This document shows, piece after piece, positions 8,300 to 16,612 of a stretch of DNA of 64,000 nucleotides (its first letter is position 1; each line of letters opens with the position of its first letter). The notes under the pieces are model-generated. The model saw only the letters and a list, made by a program, of their open reading frames with translations, ran no database searches and was not told where the DNA came from. Source of the DNA: Candidatus Onthomonas avicola (lineage in GTDB: Bacteria; Bacillota; Clostridia; Oscillospirales; Oscillospiraceae); the NCBI GenBank assembly GCA_018710845.1, contig DVJB01000064.1, forward strand, positions 1-64,000, read 5' to 3'. Position numbers and translations under genes: made by a program.

Positions 8300-9226
8300 T
8301 CAGCGCAGAAACCGTCGGAAAAAGGCGGTCTCGTCGTCATTGGCCTCCTTGGCGATAGCGAGCGCCGGGTTGACGTGAAAGACGTGCCCCGCCATCGGGT
8401 CAGCGCGCTCGCCGTAGATCTTGTATGCCGTCTCGCAGCCGCGGCTGGCAAACAGCCGGGCGGTGGGGATGCATTCTCCGACCAGGAAATCGTTGGGGGC
8501 GCTGAGAAAATAGGCGGGGGGATAGTTCGGCCCGACATGGGAGAGGACATCCAGCTTGCCGCCGTAGACCGCCGGATTGGGGCCGAGGTAGTCGCGGATG
8601 ATCTGGTCGCGCTCCCGCGCCCGCCGCCTCAGGTCATACATGCCGCAGTTGAGCCCCACCGCCGCCAGGCGCAGGTCCGGCACGGAGAAGGGGAAGCGCC
8701 GGGCATAGGAGGGGTCTGACCAGATGGCGGCGTATTGGCTGGCAATCTGCGCCCCGGCGGAGTCGCCCACCAGGAACAGGTTATTCCGGTCCAGGCCGAA
8801 CTCCGCGCCGCGCTCACAGACCCAGCGAAGCACGGCGTTCAGGTCGGCCAGCGGGGCGGGGAAGCGGTATTCCGGTGCCAGGCGGTAGTTGAAGTTCACC
8901 ACGCCGAAGCCGCGCCGGGCCAGGTCCATGCAGTAGTACTGGTAAGTCTCCTTACAGCCGTAGAAATAGCCCCCGCCGTGGACGCTGACGATGACGGGCA
9001 GTGGCCGGGCCGTCTCCTTCGGCGTGTAGACATCCAGCAGATTCCACGCGCCGTTCGGGCCGTAGGAGAGATTGGTATACCGCCGCACCGTGGGCGGCGG
9101 GGTGAAACCGCGGTCCCGGCGGGCATCCCCCCGGGCCCACTGCCGGCGCATCAGCCGCACCCGGAGCGGGACGGGGTATTCGGACCGCCGCAGGGTCCAG
9201 CGAAAAACGCGGGAGGATGGACGCAT
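8300..9226 (-). CDS. Alpha/beta-hydrolase fold esterase/lipase (hormone-sensitive lipase-like)
   Basis: A 308-residue serine hydrolase. It shows the HGGG oxyanion motif (SVHGGGYFYG), the nucleophile elbow GDSAG, an aspartate in APNDFLVGE and a C-terminal histidine in AGHVFH. The ATG at 9226 is preferred because AAGGGGAG lies a few bases upstream; the 133 residues that could be added upstream look non-coding and run across an intergenic inverted repeat. It heads the transcription unit leading into dapF and murE. Substrate unknown; a cell-envelope or sugar ester is only a guess. Confidence 0.8.
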   Translation of the reverse strand: MRPSSRVFRWTLRRSEYPVPLRVRLMRRQWARGDARRDRGFTPPPTVRRYTNLSYGPNGAWNLLDVYTPKETARPLPVIVSVHGGGYFYGCKETYQYYCMDLARRGFGVVNFNYRLAPEYRFPAPLADLNAVLRWVCERGAEFGLDRNNLFLVGDSAGAQIASQYAAIWSDPSYARRFPFSVPDLRLAAVGLNCGMYDLRRRARERDQIIRDYLGPNPAVYGGKLDVLSHVGPNYPPAYFLSAPNDFLVGECIPTARLFASRGCETAYKIYGERADPMAGHVFHVNPALAIAKEANDDETAFFRRFLR

Positions 9227-9275
9227 GACAAAACTCCCCTTTCTGGCGCGGGCAAATGAAACACCGATTATCAGC

Positions 9276-9304
9276 ATGATAGCACAATCCTTCCGGGCTG
9301 GCAA
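9276..9304 (-). promoter_or_regulatory. Promoter of the esterase-dapF-murE-gluQ unit
   Basis: Minus-strand TTGCCA (9299-9304), 17-base spacer and TATCAT (9276-9281), 50 bases before the esterase start. Confidence 0.6.
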
Positions 9305-9330
9305 CGGACAATTTGACGGATACCGTGCAC

Positions 9331-9392
9331 AAAACTTTATGCGCATTCGGCGCACCGCGAACACATGCAAAAGCCGCCGCGCATAAAGTTTT
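9331..9392. repeat. Intergenic inverted repeat with 14-bp arms
   Basis: Perfect arms AAAACTTTATGCGC (9331-9344) and its complement (9379-9392) are separated by 34 bases. It lies between the terminator of the M55 gene and the esterase promoter. It has no obvious coding role and could be an operator pair, an RNA structure or a small mobile repeat. Confidence 0.6.
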
Positions 9393-9464
9393 TGCGCATC
9401 ATTTCCGGTTGGCCTGGAGGGGCGGGAGAATGGCATATATTGGAGTTTTGCCGTGCTTTTGCAG

Positions 9465-9503
9465 AAAAAACGGTCCCGGAAGCGGCACGTGCCTCCGGGA
9501 CCG
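9465..9503 (-). terminator. Terminator of the YhcH-M55 transcript
   Basis: Ten-bp perfect stem (9471-9480/9494-9503) followed on the minus strand by six T, nine bases past the M55 stop. Confidence 0.85.
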
Positions 9504-9512
9504 AAACAATCT

Positions 9513-10340
9513 TCAAAGTATGGCGTCCAGACTGGCTTTGCGTGCCAGGTATTCGGCCCAGCACTCCAGCACGCTCGCGCCGTGCAGGGTGAGACCTGGG
9601 AAAAGTGTCTGAAATTTCCCGCCATATTCCGTTGGGTAGAATGACATTTTCAGTTCAACCGGGGCGGGAAATACAAAGGGCGCGACCACCGGAGGGGACT
9701 CGGCCAGCTGACGCGCGGCCTGATAAATACGTCGGTGCACTTTCGGAACGGACAGGCACTCACCTCCCGTCCCGTCACAGGACTCCTTGACGCAGACGCA
9801 GAGACAGCCGGGAGCGATGGACTGTGCCTCCTCGGCCCCGGCGCTGTCGCCGGTAAACAGCAGCAGCGGCACCTGAAAACAGCCGGCAATCGCGGCTTCC
9901 ATGCCGATTTCTCCCACACTGTGCCCATTGATCTGGATATCGGAGATGTTCTTGTCGTAGGAATGGTGCAGCAGAGCTTCCCGCTCTGACACATGTGTGC
10001 CGGCCTTGGAATGAAAGCCGAGCAGGATGAGCCCGGTCGTCTCCCGGTCCAGGCCGCCGGCCCAGCTCCGCGTGTAGTCAGGTTTGCCACAGAAAAAGGA
10101 AATGTCGGCCCTGTAGGTGTCCGGAATCTGATCCAGAAGAATGTTGTGGCCATAACAGTGCTCATCATACACCTGGATGACGTCGGCTCCGCCGTCATCC
10201 AGCCCCTTCAGCAAAGCGAGCAGGTCGCTCATAAAGTAACGGCGGCCATCTTGATATTCTGCCTGCCACGGCTCTGCCTGTACATAGGAGACAATACCGC
10301 TGGCGCCCTCCAGGTCGCAGCGGACAACAAATTTTTTCAT
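9513..10340 (-). CDS. M55-family zinc D-aminopeptidase (DppA-like)
   Basis: A 275-residue member of peptidase family M55, whose characterised member DppA cleaves D-amino acids from D-Ala-type peptides in a decameric ring. Expected metal ligands can be read: DLEG near the start (Asp9, Glu11), DEHCYGHN, LGFHSKAG, HHSYDKNI and a glutamate in VGEIGMEAA. It is preceded by GAAAGGAAG and follows the YhcH gene by 43 bases on the same strand, ending at a strong terminator. Within the island it suggests that the substrate contains or releases D-amino acids. The actual substrate is unknown. Confidence 0.88.
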   Translation of the reverse strand: MKKFVVRCDLEGASGIVSYVQAEPWQAEYQDGRRYFMSDLLALLKGLDDGGADVIQVYDEHCYGHNILLDQIPDTYRADISFFCGKPDYTRSWAGGLDRETTGLILLGFHSKAGTHVSEREALLHHSYDKNISDIQINGHSVGEIGMEAAIAGCFQVPLLLFTGDSAGAEEAQSIAPGCLCVCVKESCDGTGGECLSVPKVHRRIYQAARQLAESPPVVAPFVFPAPVELKMSFYPTEYGGKFQTLFPGLTLHGASVLECWAEYLARKASLDAIL

Positions 10341-10383
10341 ATGCTTCCTTTCTACGTAAAAGAAATATAGATTATATTCTATG

Positions 10384-10860
10384 TTACGAAATGAACTGGC
10401 TGGAGGCTGCTACCTTGATAATCACTTTTTTCACGGCACAGGAGCTGCCGTCCTGCCAGTCACAGCGGGTTTTGTGGAGATCATCCGGAGAAAAGACGGC
10501 GATCTCTCCGGCGTGGAGAATCAACTGGCTGCAGGGCTCCGGCGGATCAGAAAAAAAGAGGATGTCTTCCCCGGGGTTGTATGGGACGAGAATGGGAGGG
10601 GAATTCTGGCTGGAAGTGACAAAAATACGCTCCTGACCGGAGAGAATACACTGTACATCCCAATATTTTTGATGTCCCTCCAGGTGACACTGGGAGACGG
10701 GGGCGGTGCGGTATTCCTGCACGACGGCAAAACAGCGCGGGCCATCAATCTCAATTCGACCGGGAGCGGTCGTCGTGAGGTCGTGGGTTTGCAGGTATTG
10801 AAAAGCGCGTTTCAGACCGGGTGGAGCAGAGGCTGGTGAGGAGAGAGTCTGCAGAATCAT
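10384..10860 (-). CDS. YhcH/YjgK/YiaL-family protein (DUF386)
   Basis: A 158-residue cupin-like protein of the family that includes E. coli YhcH, YiaL and the EbgC beta subunit, usually found in sugar-acid or sialic-acid operons. Recognisable blocks are HLEGHQKYWDVQCIL, a central PYNPGEDILFF and C-terminal FSPDDLHKTRC followed by KKVIIKV. The ATG at 10860 has AAAGGAG eight bases upstream; a longer reading would cross the divergent promoter region. First gene of the leftward arm. Family members are proposed to act on sugar anomers or as small epimerases, but the role here is inferred only. Confidence 0.85.
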   Translation of the reverse strand: MILQTLSSPASAPPGLKRAFQYLQTHDLTTTAPGRIEIDGPRCFAVVQEYRTAPVSQCHLEGHQKYWDVQCILSGQERIFVTSSQNSPPILVPYNPGEDILFFSDPPEPCSQLILHAGEIAVFSPDDLHKTRCDWQDGSSCAVKKVIIKVAASSQFIS

Positions 10861-10924
10861 TGTGGCTCCTTTCTGTTTGTCAAAATCAAAGATAGACAAT
10901 TGGGCACAAAAGAATTGGATAAAT

Positions 10925-10941
10925 ATTCCGTATAGCAGAAT
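10925..10941. promoter_or_regulatory. Putative IclR operator, leftward arm
   Basis: The 17-base site ATTCCGTATAGCAGAAT matches the perfect dyad at 11090-11106 in 14 of 17 positions. It sits 17 bases downstream of the leftward -10 box, where a bound repressor would block initiation. Confidence 0.6.
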
Positions 10942-10957
10942 TTGTAGGGACAACGCA

Positions 10958-10986
10958 ATTATATCAACTGAATTATAAAAAGTTAA
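10958..10986 (-). promoter_or_regulatory. Promoter of the YhcH-M55 arm
   Basis: Minus-strand TTAACT (10981-10986), 17-base spacer and a perfect TATAAT (10958-10963), within an AT-rich stretch. Confidence 0.65.
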
Positions 10987-11050
10987 TTGTAGAACTATAC
11001 AAAAATGAAATAGAAAAATTGTGAGTAATGTCGAAAGTGATTGCGCCATA

Positions 11051-11079
11051 TTGACAGAAGAGAGCGATCGGGATATAGT
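11051..11079 (+). promoter_or_regulatory. Promoter of the aldolase arm
   Basis: Perfect TTGACA (11051-11056), 17-base spacer and TATAGT (11074-11079). Confidence 0.8.
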
Positions 11080-11089
11080 GAGATCATGC

Positions 11090-11106
11090 ATTCCGTACAA
11101 CGGAAT
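11090..11106. promoter_or_regulatory. Putative IclR operator, rightward arm
   Basis: Perfect dyad ATTCCGT-ACA-ACGGAAT centred about 20 bases downstream of the rightward -10 box and overlapping the expected transcription start region. Size and symmetry fit a dimeric helix-turn-helix repressor; the IclR protein at 16613 is the obvious candidate. Confidence 0.65.
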
Positions 11107-11124
11107 AAAACGGAGGTGTGAGAA

Positions 11125-11922
11125 ATGGTACACATGATGGCAGAGACACCGATCAAACGGAAAATCCGGGATGGAAAGGTGGTGACAATGACATTCCTGG
11201 ATTCGACCTGTCCAAACACTGCGGAGACGATTGCGCTGGCTGGCTGCGATATTGTCTGCATTGACAATGAACACGGCTGTTGGAGCTCTGAGCAGATCGT
11301 CAATGCTGCGCGGGCAGTGACGGCGCTCGGAAAGGCGGCGGTGCTACGGACGACCTGCAACGACACCAACCAGATTGCACACTGGATGGACTGCGGCCTG
11401 ACCGGCATTTTTGCGACGATGATTCAGGACGCCGCGGCGGCGCAGCGGGTGATCGACGGGGTCAAGTTTGCCCCGATTGGAAAGCGCGGCGTCTGTTTTA
11501 ACAGCCGGGCGGCCAATTTTGGGATGCATGGGATGTCGGTAGAAGATTACATGAATTGGCAGAACGAGAACACGATCATTATGGTGGATGTGGAGTCGGT
11601 CAGCGCCATAGACGACCTGGACAATATTATTGCTCTTGACCAAATTGATGTTGTCCATACCGGAATGTGGGACCTGGCCAGCGCCTACGGCCATTATGGG
11701 AGAGCCTTTGATCCGGAAATTCAGAAGATCAACAATGACGCAATTGCCAAAATCATTGCACGCACCGGACGCTGCTGCGCCTATGCAGCGGAAGCGTCTG
11801 AGGTGCCCGCGGTCATCTCCAGAGGGTTCAAGATGGTGCAGTTTGGCGGAGAGTACGATATGATTGCCCGGCATATTCGGGCCTGCCAGGATATTGTAGA
11901 CGCGTATAACGAGTCGCACTGA
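11125..11922 (+). CDS. HpcH/HpaI-family aldolase
   Basis: A 265-residue class II aldolase-like TIM barrel related to 2-keto-3-deoxy sugar-acid and 4-hydroxy-2-oxo-acid aldolases. Family residues are present: IDNEHG (catalytic His), an arginine in VLRTTCND, PIGKRG, the metal-ligand glutamate in MVDVES and an aspartate in TGMWDLAS. This implies retro-aldol cleavage of an intermediate to pyruvate (or a related keto acid) plus an aldehyde. GGAGGTG precedes the ATG. It is the first gene of the rightward arm, 49 bases before the transporter gene. The true substrate is unknown. Confidence 0.85.
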   Translation: MVHMMAETPIKRKIRDGKVVTMTFLDSTCPNTAETIALAGCDIVCIDNEHGCWSSEQIVNAARAVTALGKAAVLRTTCNDTNQIAHWMDCGLTGIFATMIQDAAAAQRVIDGVKFAPIGKRGVCFNSRAANFGMHGMSVEDYMNWQNENTIIMVDVESVSAIDDLDNIIALDQIDVVHTGMWDLASAYGHYGRAFDPEIQKINNDAIAKIIARTGRCCAYAAEASEVPAVISRGFKMVQFGGEYDMIARHIRACQDIVDAYNESH

Positions 11923-11971
11923 CCTGGCTAGGGAGACGAAAAGACGAAAAACAGTTCTTGGGAGGTAATAT

Positions 11972-13324
11972 ATGGAACTATTTATTGGCATTGTGCTGCT
12001 GATTTCCTTTGTCGGCCTGGTGATCTATGCCGTCCGGGGCGGAAATATGGCCTTGGGGGTCATTATCATGGCCACCCTGTGGACGGTTTTGGCGGTGCTC
12101 GGCCACTTTACGTCCAGTGAGGCATTCTTGGCCGCCAACGAGGCTGCGGGCAGCCTGACGGTGATGGATGCCATCAATACGGTCTATCAGACCGCGTTTA
12201 CCGATAACGGCGCCAATACGGTGCTGTTCTTCTTTGGTGCGTTCTTTGGGCGCATCCTGCTGGATACTGGCATTGCCCCCGCGCTGATCCGCAAGACGGT
12301 GGAGCTGGGCGGTGATAAGCCGGTGGTCACTGCCGTGCTGCTCAACATTGTTGTGGCGGGTATCTTCACGTCCATGTTTGGCACGGGCGCGGTGATTGCC
12401 CTGGGCGTGATTGTGCTGCCGATTCTGCTGTCTCTGGGGATTGACAAACGTGTGGCCCTCACGTCGTTTATGCTGGCCATCGGCGCCGGCTTGTATCTCA
12501 ATGCGCTGCCCTTTGCCCAGTACCAGATCTACTACGCCGACGGCAGTGACTATCTGTTCAACGGTCAGTATCTCCGCTTTGGCATTACCGCGCTGGCGGT
12601 CCAGCTGATTGTAACGATCGGCTACACCATCATCGCCTCCCGGAAGCGCCGCCACTCCGTGGCCTGGGCGGCGAGCACGGCTGTGCCGGATCACGGCGGA
12701 AAGCCGGTGCCTGGAATCGCGCTCATCACGCCGTTCCTGCCGGTGGCGCTGGTGATCGCGTTCAACATGCCGATCTGCTTTGCTTTCCTGATTTCGGCGC
12801 TGTTTGCCCTGATTGTCTGCGGAAAACTGACCAGCTTTTCCGAAGCGGCGCGGATTATCACCAAGAATTTCAACGACGGCGTCGTAGACACCGCTCCGCT
12901 GCTGTGCTTCATGATGTTCATCCAGGCGTTCAACAAGGCGGCCAGCCTCTGTGTTCCCTATTTCAACGCAGTCCTGGGCGATGTGATTCCCAGAAGCGCG
13001 CTGCTGATCTGCATTATCTTTGCCGTGTTTGCGCCCGCAGGCCTGTTCCGCGGACCGCTGACGCTGGCGGGCTCCGGCGCGGCGATGCTTGGCATTCTCT
13101 CCGGCCTCGGCTTCAGCACGGTGCTGCTGTACCCCCTGTTTTACGCTCCGACCATCACGATGAATATCTCTTGCTGCATTACGCAGTCCTGGATTGTCTG
13201 GGGACTGAATTACACGAAGAATGACTCGAAAGAATACCTGACGCACAGTATCCCCTGCGGCTGGATTATCTGTATTATCCTGGCGGCCTTTACCTATTTT
13301 TACTTCGGTGCAATGGCCTTTTGA
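11972..13324 (+). CDS. Ion-transporter-superfamily carboxylate/sugar-acid permease (GntP/CitM-like)
   Basis: A 450-residue integral membrane protein with about 11-12 hydrophobic segments. Two Gly/Ala-rich half repeats and a central charged loop (SRKRRHSVAW) point to the ion transporter superfamily that includes gluconate (GntP) and citrate (CitMHS) symporters. A TSMFGTGAVIALG segment resembles the re-entrant loop region. The family assignment is by general character rather than a diagnostic motif. Placed between the aldolase and the hydantoinase-like gene, it is probably the uptake system for this island's organic-acid substrate. Ribosome site GGGAGG precedes the ATG. Confidence 0.65.
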   Translation: MELFIGIVLLISFVGLVIYAVRGGNMALGVIIMATLWTVLAVLGHFTSSEAFLAANEAAGSLTVMDAINTVYQTAFTDNGANTVLFFFGAFFGRILLDTGIAPALIRKTVELGGDKPVVTAVLLNIVVAGIFTSMFGTGAVIALGVIVLPILLSLGIDKRVALTSFMLAIGAGLYLNALPFAQYQIYYADGSDYLFNGQYLRFGITALAVQLIVTIGYTIIASRKRRHSVAWAASTAVPDHGGKPVPGIALITPFLPVALVIAFNMPICFAFLISALFALIVCGKLTSFSEAARIITKNFNDGVVDTAPLLCFMMFIQAFNKAASLCVPYFNAVLGDVIPRSALLICIIFAVFAPAGLFRGPLTLAGSGAAMLGILSGLGFSTVLLYPLFYAPTITMNISCCITQSWIVWGLNYTKNDSKEYLTHSIPCGWIICIILAAFTYFYFGAMAF

Positions 13325-13344
13325 TATCGCCGGCGCCGCTGCAG

Positions 13345-13368
13345 CTCCCCCGCCCGCGCGGGGGAGCG
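13345..13368. repeat. GC-rich hairpin between transporter and hydantoinase-like gene
   Basis: Nine-bp perfect stem (GCTCCCCCG with its complement) and a 6-base loop, 20 bases after the transporter stop. No T run follows, so it more likely stabilises or paces the upstream message than terminates it. Confidence 0.5.
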
Positions 13369-13467
13369 CGCAGATTGCCCTTAGAAACTAGAAAGTAATG
13401 CGGCCCTGATACCGGGGTCTGCTGACAAATAGAATATCAGAAGCTGATTGGAATAGGAGTGACGCAT

Positions 13468-15594
13468 ATGAGCAGACGGCAGGTCCGGATGGGAATTGAC
13501 GTAGGTGGAACTTATACAAAGGCGGTGGCCATTGACAATGATACCCATGAGATCATAGGCAAGTCTCAGATCAAGACCACGCATGGCGACCCGGCCGGCG
13601 TGGCGGCCGGTGTGGTGAAGACGTTCCGGAATTGCCTGCAGGAAAACGGGATTGACCCGGACGAGGTGATCTTTGTCGCCCACTCCACCACGCAGGCGAC
13701 AAATGCCCTTGTGGAGGGAGATGTGGCCAATGTCGGCATTGTCGGCGTGGCGAAGGGGGGCATAGAGGGCTTTCTGGCCAAGCGGCAGGTCCGTATCGAC
13801 GATATTCAGATTGCCGAGAACAAGAAGATTCGGGTGTTCAACTGTTTTGTCAAGCGCAAGGAGCTGACAGACGAACGGATCCGCACAGAGCTGTCCCGGC
13901 TTCAGGAGCAGGGGGCGGAGGTGATGGTGGCCTCCATGGCGTTCGGCGTAGACAGTATGGGAGAGGAGGAACGGATTCAAGAGATTGCGCAGTCCATGGG
14001 ACTGCCCACGACAATGGCGTCTGATATCACCAAGCTCTATGGTCTGACGCGCCGGACGCGGACCGCTGCCATCAATGCCAGCATTTTGCCCAAAATGCTC
14101 CACACGGCCAATTCCACCGAGGCAAGTGTCCGCGGCGCGGGCGTGACGGTCCCGCTGATGATCATGCGCGGCGACGGGGGCGTGATGGAGATCAACGAGG
14201 TGAAAAAGCGCCCCGTGCTCACGATGCTCTCCGGGCCGGCCGCGTCGGTGATGGGCTCTCTGATGTATCTGAGGGCATCCAACGGAGTTTACTTTGAGGT
14301 TGGCGGGACGACAACCAATATCGGTGTGATCAAAAATGGCCGTCCGGCGATTGACTACGCCGTAGTAGGAGGTCACCGCACCTATATCAATTCCCTGGAC
14401 GTGCGCGTGCTGGGCTGCGCTGGGGGGAGCATGATTCGCATCGGAAGCCAGGGCGTGACAGATGTCGGTCCCAGAAGCGCCCATATTGCCGGCCTGGAGT
14501 ATGCGGTCTATACACCGCTGGAGGAGATCGAGGACCCGCAGCTGGAGCTGATCTCCCCCCGCCCGGGGGATCCGGCAGACTATGTGGCCATCCGGCTCAA
14601 AAGCGGCAAGCGGATCACCATCACGAATTCCTGTGCGGCCAACGTGCTTGGACTGGTCAAGGAGGAGCATTTTTCCCACGGCAATGCCGCGGCGGCCCGC
14701 AAGGCGATGCAGCCGGTGGCCGACCACCTCGGCATCAGCGTAGAAGAGCTGGCCAAGCAGATTATGGAGCGGGCGTATGCCAAGATCTCTCCGATCGTGC
14801 TGGAGCTGGCGGAGAAATACCGCGTGGAGCGCGATCAGATTTCCCTGGTAGGCGTAGGCGGCGGGGCGGCGTCGTTGGTGATCTACTTTGCGCAGAAGAT
14901 GGGCGTCAAGTACAGCATTCCGGAAAATGCCGAGGTGATCAGCTCCATTGGCGTGGCGCTGGCCATGGTACGTGACGTGGTGGAACGCATCATCCCGAAT
15001 CCCACCTCGGACGATATCCGCTCCATCAAGCAGGAGGCGCTGACGAAGGCGGTGGAGAGCGGGGCGCAGCCGGAGAGCGTAGAGGTCCATATTGAGATTG
15101 ACCCGCAGACCTCAAAGGTGACCGCCATCGCGCTTGGCTCCACTGAGGTTAAGACGACTGATCTGCTGGCTGCCTGTACGGTGCAGGAGGCGCAGAAGCT
15201 GGCGGCAGAGGATCTCTCCCTTCCGGAGCAAGAGGTAGAGTTGTTGGCGCAGTCCAAGTATTTTTACGTCTTTGCCGGCCGGAAAGGACGGGAGCGTCCC
15301 ATCCGAATCCTGGACAAAAAAGGCTTTATCAAAGTGCAGCGCTCGAACGGGTGCAGTGTGGTGGTTCGGGCCAAGGACTACCAGAGAGAGGTGGCCAGGC
15401 TATACGAGGAGATGGCGACCTATAACGCCGACAGCATTCTGCGTCCGGATTATTATCTGGCAGTCGGCGGAAAAATTCTGGATGTGGCCGGTACAGGGGA
15501 CCTGCAGCAGAGCCTGATGCTGATGGATGTCGAGGTGTCGCTGTGCGATCCGGAAGAGGAAGTGATCGTGACGGCGGCGCAGAACAAGCTGTGA
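13468..15594 (+). CDS. Hydantoinase/oxoprolinase-family protein (HyuA-like)
   Basis: A 708-residue protein of the ATP-dependent hydantoinase A/oxoprolinase family, which open lactams or carboxylate ketones in complex with a HyuB subunit. The N-terminal ASKHA-type motif is GIDVGGTYTKAVAID (about residues 7-20); the second phosphate motif reads FEVGGTTTNIG where most relatives have DIGGTT or DMGGTT; SGPAASVMGS lies just before it and VGVGGGAAS follows further on. No HyuB partner is encoded nearby, so it may work alone or in a different reaction. Start ATG 13468 is preferred over GTG 13459 because AGGAG lies eight bases upstream. Confidence 0.8.
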   Translation: MSRRQVRMGIDVGGTYTKAVAIDNDTHEIIGKSQIKTTHGDPAGVAAGVVKTFRNCLQENGIDPDEVIFVAHSTTQATNALVEGDVANVGIVGVAKGGIEGFLAKRQVRIDDIQIAENKKIRVFNCFVKRKELTDERIRTELSRLQEQGAEVMVASMAFGVDSMGEEERIQEIAQSMGLPTTMASDITKLYGLTRRTRTAAINASILPKMLHTANSTEASVRGAGVTVPLMIMRGDGGVMEINEVKKRPVLTMLSGPAASVMGSLMYLRASNGVYFEVGGTTTNIGVIKNGRPAIDYAVVGGHRTYINSLDVRVLGCAGGSMIRIGSQGVTDVGPRSAHIAGLEYAVYTPLEEIEDPQLELISPRPGDPADYVAIRLKSGKRITITNSCAANVLGLVKEEHFSHGNAAAARKAMQPVADHLGISVEELAKQIMERAYAKISPIVLELAEKYRVERDQISLVGVGGGAASLVIYFAQKMGVKYSIPENAEVISSIGVALAMVRDVVERIIPNPTSDDIRSIKQEALTKAVESGAQPESVEVHIEIDPQTSKVTAIALGSTEVKTTDLLAACTVQEAQKLAAEDLSLPEQEVELLAQSKYFYVFAGRKGRERPIRILDKKGFIKVQRSNGCSVVVRAKDYQREVARLYEEMATYNADSILRPDYYLAVGGKILDVAGTGDLQQSLMLMDVEVSLCDPEEEVIVTAAQNKL

Positions 15595-15622
15595 CCGCTT
15601 TGCGTGAGGAGGTGCTGTGGAG

Positions 15623-16393
15623 ATGGCGGCGAAACTTCTTTCTCAGGTGGTGGATTTTTATCAAAAACGCTATCGGGAGATGAGCGGTGTCCCACAGGGC
15701 GATGGTACGCCTATTGAGCAGATGATCCCGGCGCTGATCGCCTTGCCGCCGGAGGTCTATGGCGCCTATGCCTTTCGGCGTGACCCGATTCAGGGCCGCT
15801 TTGACCGGCAGCAGCGCAAAGAGCTGATTGCCCGGGCATTGGCCTGCGGGCGCGAGCAGGCCGAGGAATACCGGCGGCGCTTTGGAGCGCTGCGGCCCAG
15901 TGAAATCGCGCGCCGGCTGGGGCTGAAATTGGACAGCCCATCCATCCCGGAGGGGGGAGGACGGGTGCTCTTTGCCCAGTTTACCGAGCCGGACCGGATT
16001 TCCGTCTATCAGGACTGCCTGGACCGGGCCGCGGAGACGATCCGACGGCACCATCTGTCCCCGCTTTTGGGACACGCGGAATTGCGGGAGGTGCTGATCG
16101 CCCATGAACTGTTTCATGAGCTGGAGTACCGCGAGGGAGAACGGCTCTTCACGCGGAGCTACCGGGTCAGGCTCTGGAAGCTGGGGCCGTTTGTCAACGA
16201 TTCGCGGCTGGGCTGCCTGAGTGAGATCGGCGCGATGGCGTTCGCGCAGACATTGGCGGGCATCTCCTTCCCCCCCAATGTGCTGGACGTGCTTCTGGTA
16301 TATGGCTATCAGCCGGAGGCAGCTTGCGCCCTTTATACGGAAATCTGCACCCTGTCCGCTAAGGAAGAGGAGAAAATAGAGGCCTCCTATTGA
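15623..16393 (+). CDS. Putative HExxH metallopeptidase, ImmA/IrrE-like
   Basis: A 256-residue protein without a close family that I recognise. It contains AHELFHELE (His161, Glu162, His165) and about 35 residues later CLSEIGAMAFAQTLAG, which fits the ExxAxxFA block that supplies the third zinc ligand in ImmA/IrrE-type gluzincins. No signal peptide or membrane segment is seen, so it is likely cytoplasmic. It directly follows the hydantoinase-like gene (28 bases) and ends just before the iclR promoter. ATG 15623 is used; GTG 15617 is an alternative only four bases from GGAGG. It could be a peptidase acting on the imported compound or a regulator-cleaving protease. Confidence 0.6.
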   Translation: MAAKLLSQVVDFYQKRYREMSGVPQGDGTPIEQMIPALIALPPEVYGAYAFRRDPIQGRFDRQQRKELIARALACGREQAEEYRRRFGALRPSEIARRLGLKLDSPSIPEGGGRVLFAQFTEPDRISVYQDCLDRAAETIRRHHLSPLLGHAELREVLIAHELFHELEYREGERLFTRSYRVRLWKLGPFVNDSRLGCLSEIGAMAFAQTLAGISFPPNVLDVLLVYGYQPEAACALYTEICTLSAKEEEKIEASY

Positions 16394-16418
16394 TTTGGGG
16401 CACAAAAACTGCTATAAT
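16390..16418 (+). promoter_or_regulatory. Promoter of the iclR gene
   Basis: TTGATT (16390-16395), 17-base spacer and perfect TATAAT (16413-16418). It overlaps the last codons of the preceding gene. The resulting leader is nearly 190 bases long. Confidence 0.65.
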
Positions 16419-16612
16419 AATGCCTGCTTAATATCCGGAACGGCAGTTTGTCTGCCTGGCGGGAGGAGGCTTTCCTGCGGGGCTGGCAAGCGGGCAGGTA
16501 AAGTGGTATTTTGTGACTGAAGATGAGGTGGAGACCCGGCGATTGACAGGGTGCCCGGGCTGTCAAATGGCAGACAGAGCATGGTCAGACGGCGGAGATG
16601 TGAGGGTAACGT

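Noticed and set aside
13381-15090. Long open frame on the minus strand opposite the HyuA-like gene
   Set aside because: High GC in codon position three of the real gene creates an open antisense frame; its translation is Arg/His-rich and unlike any protein family.
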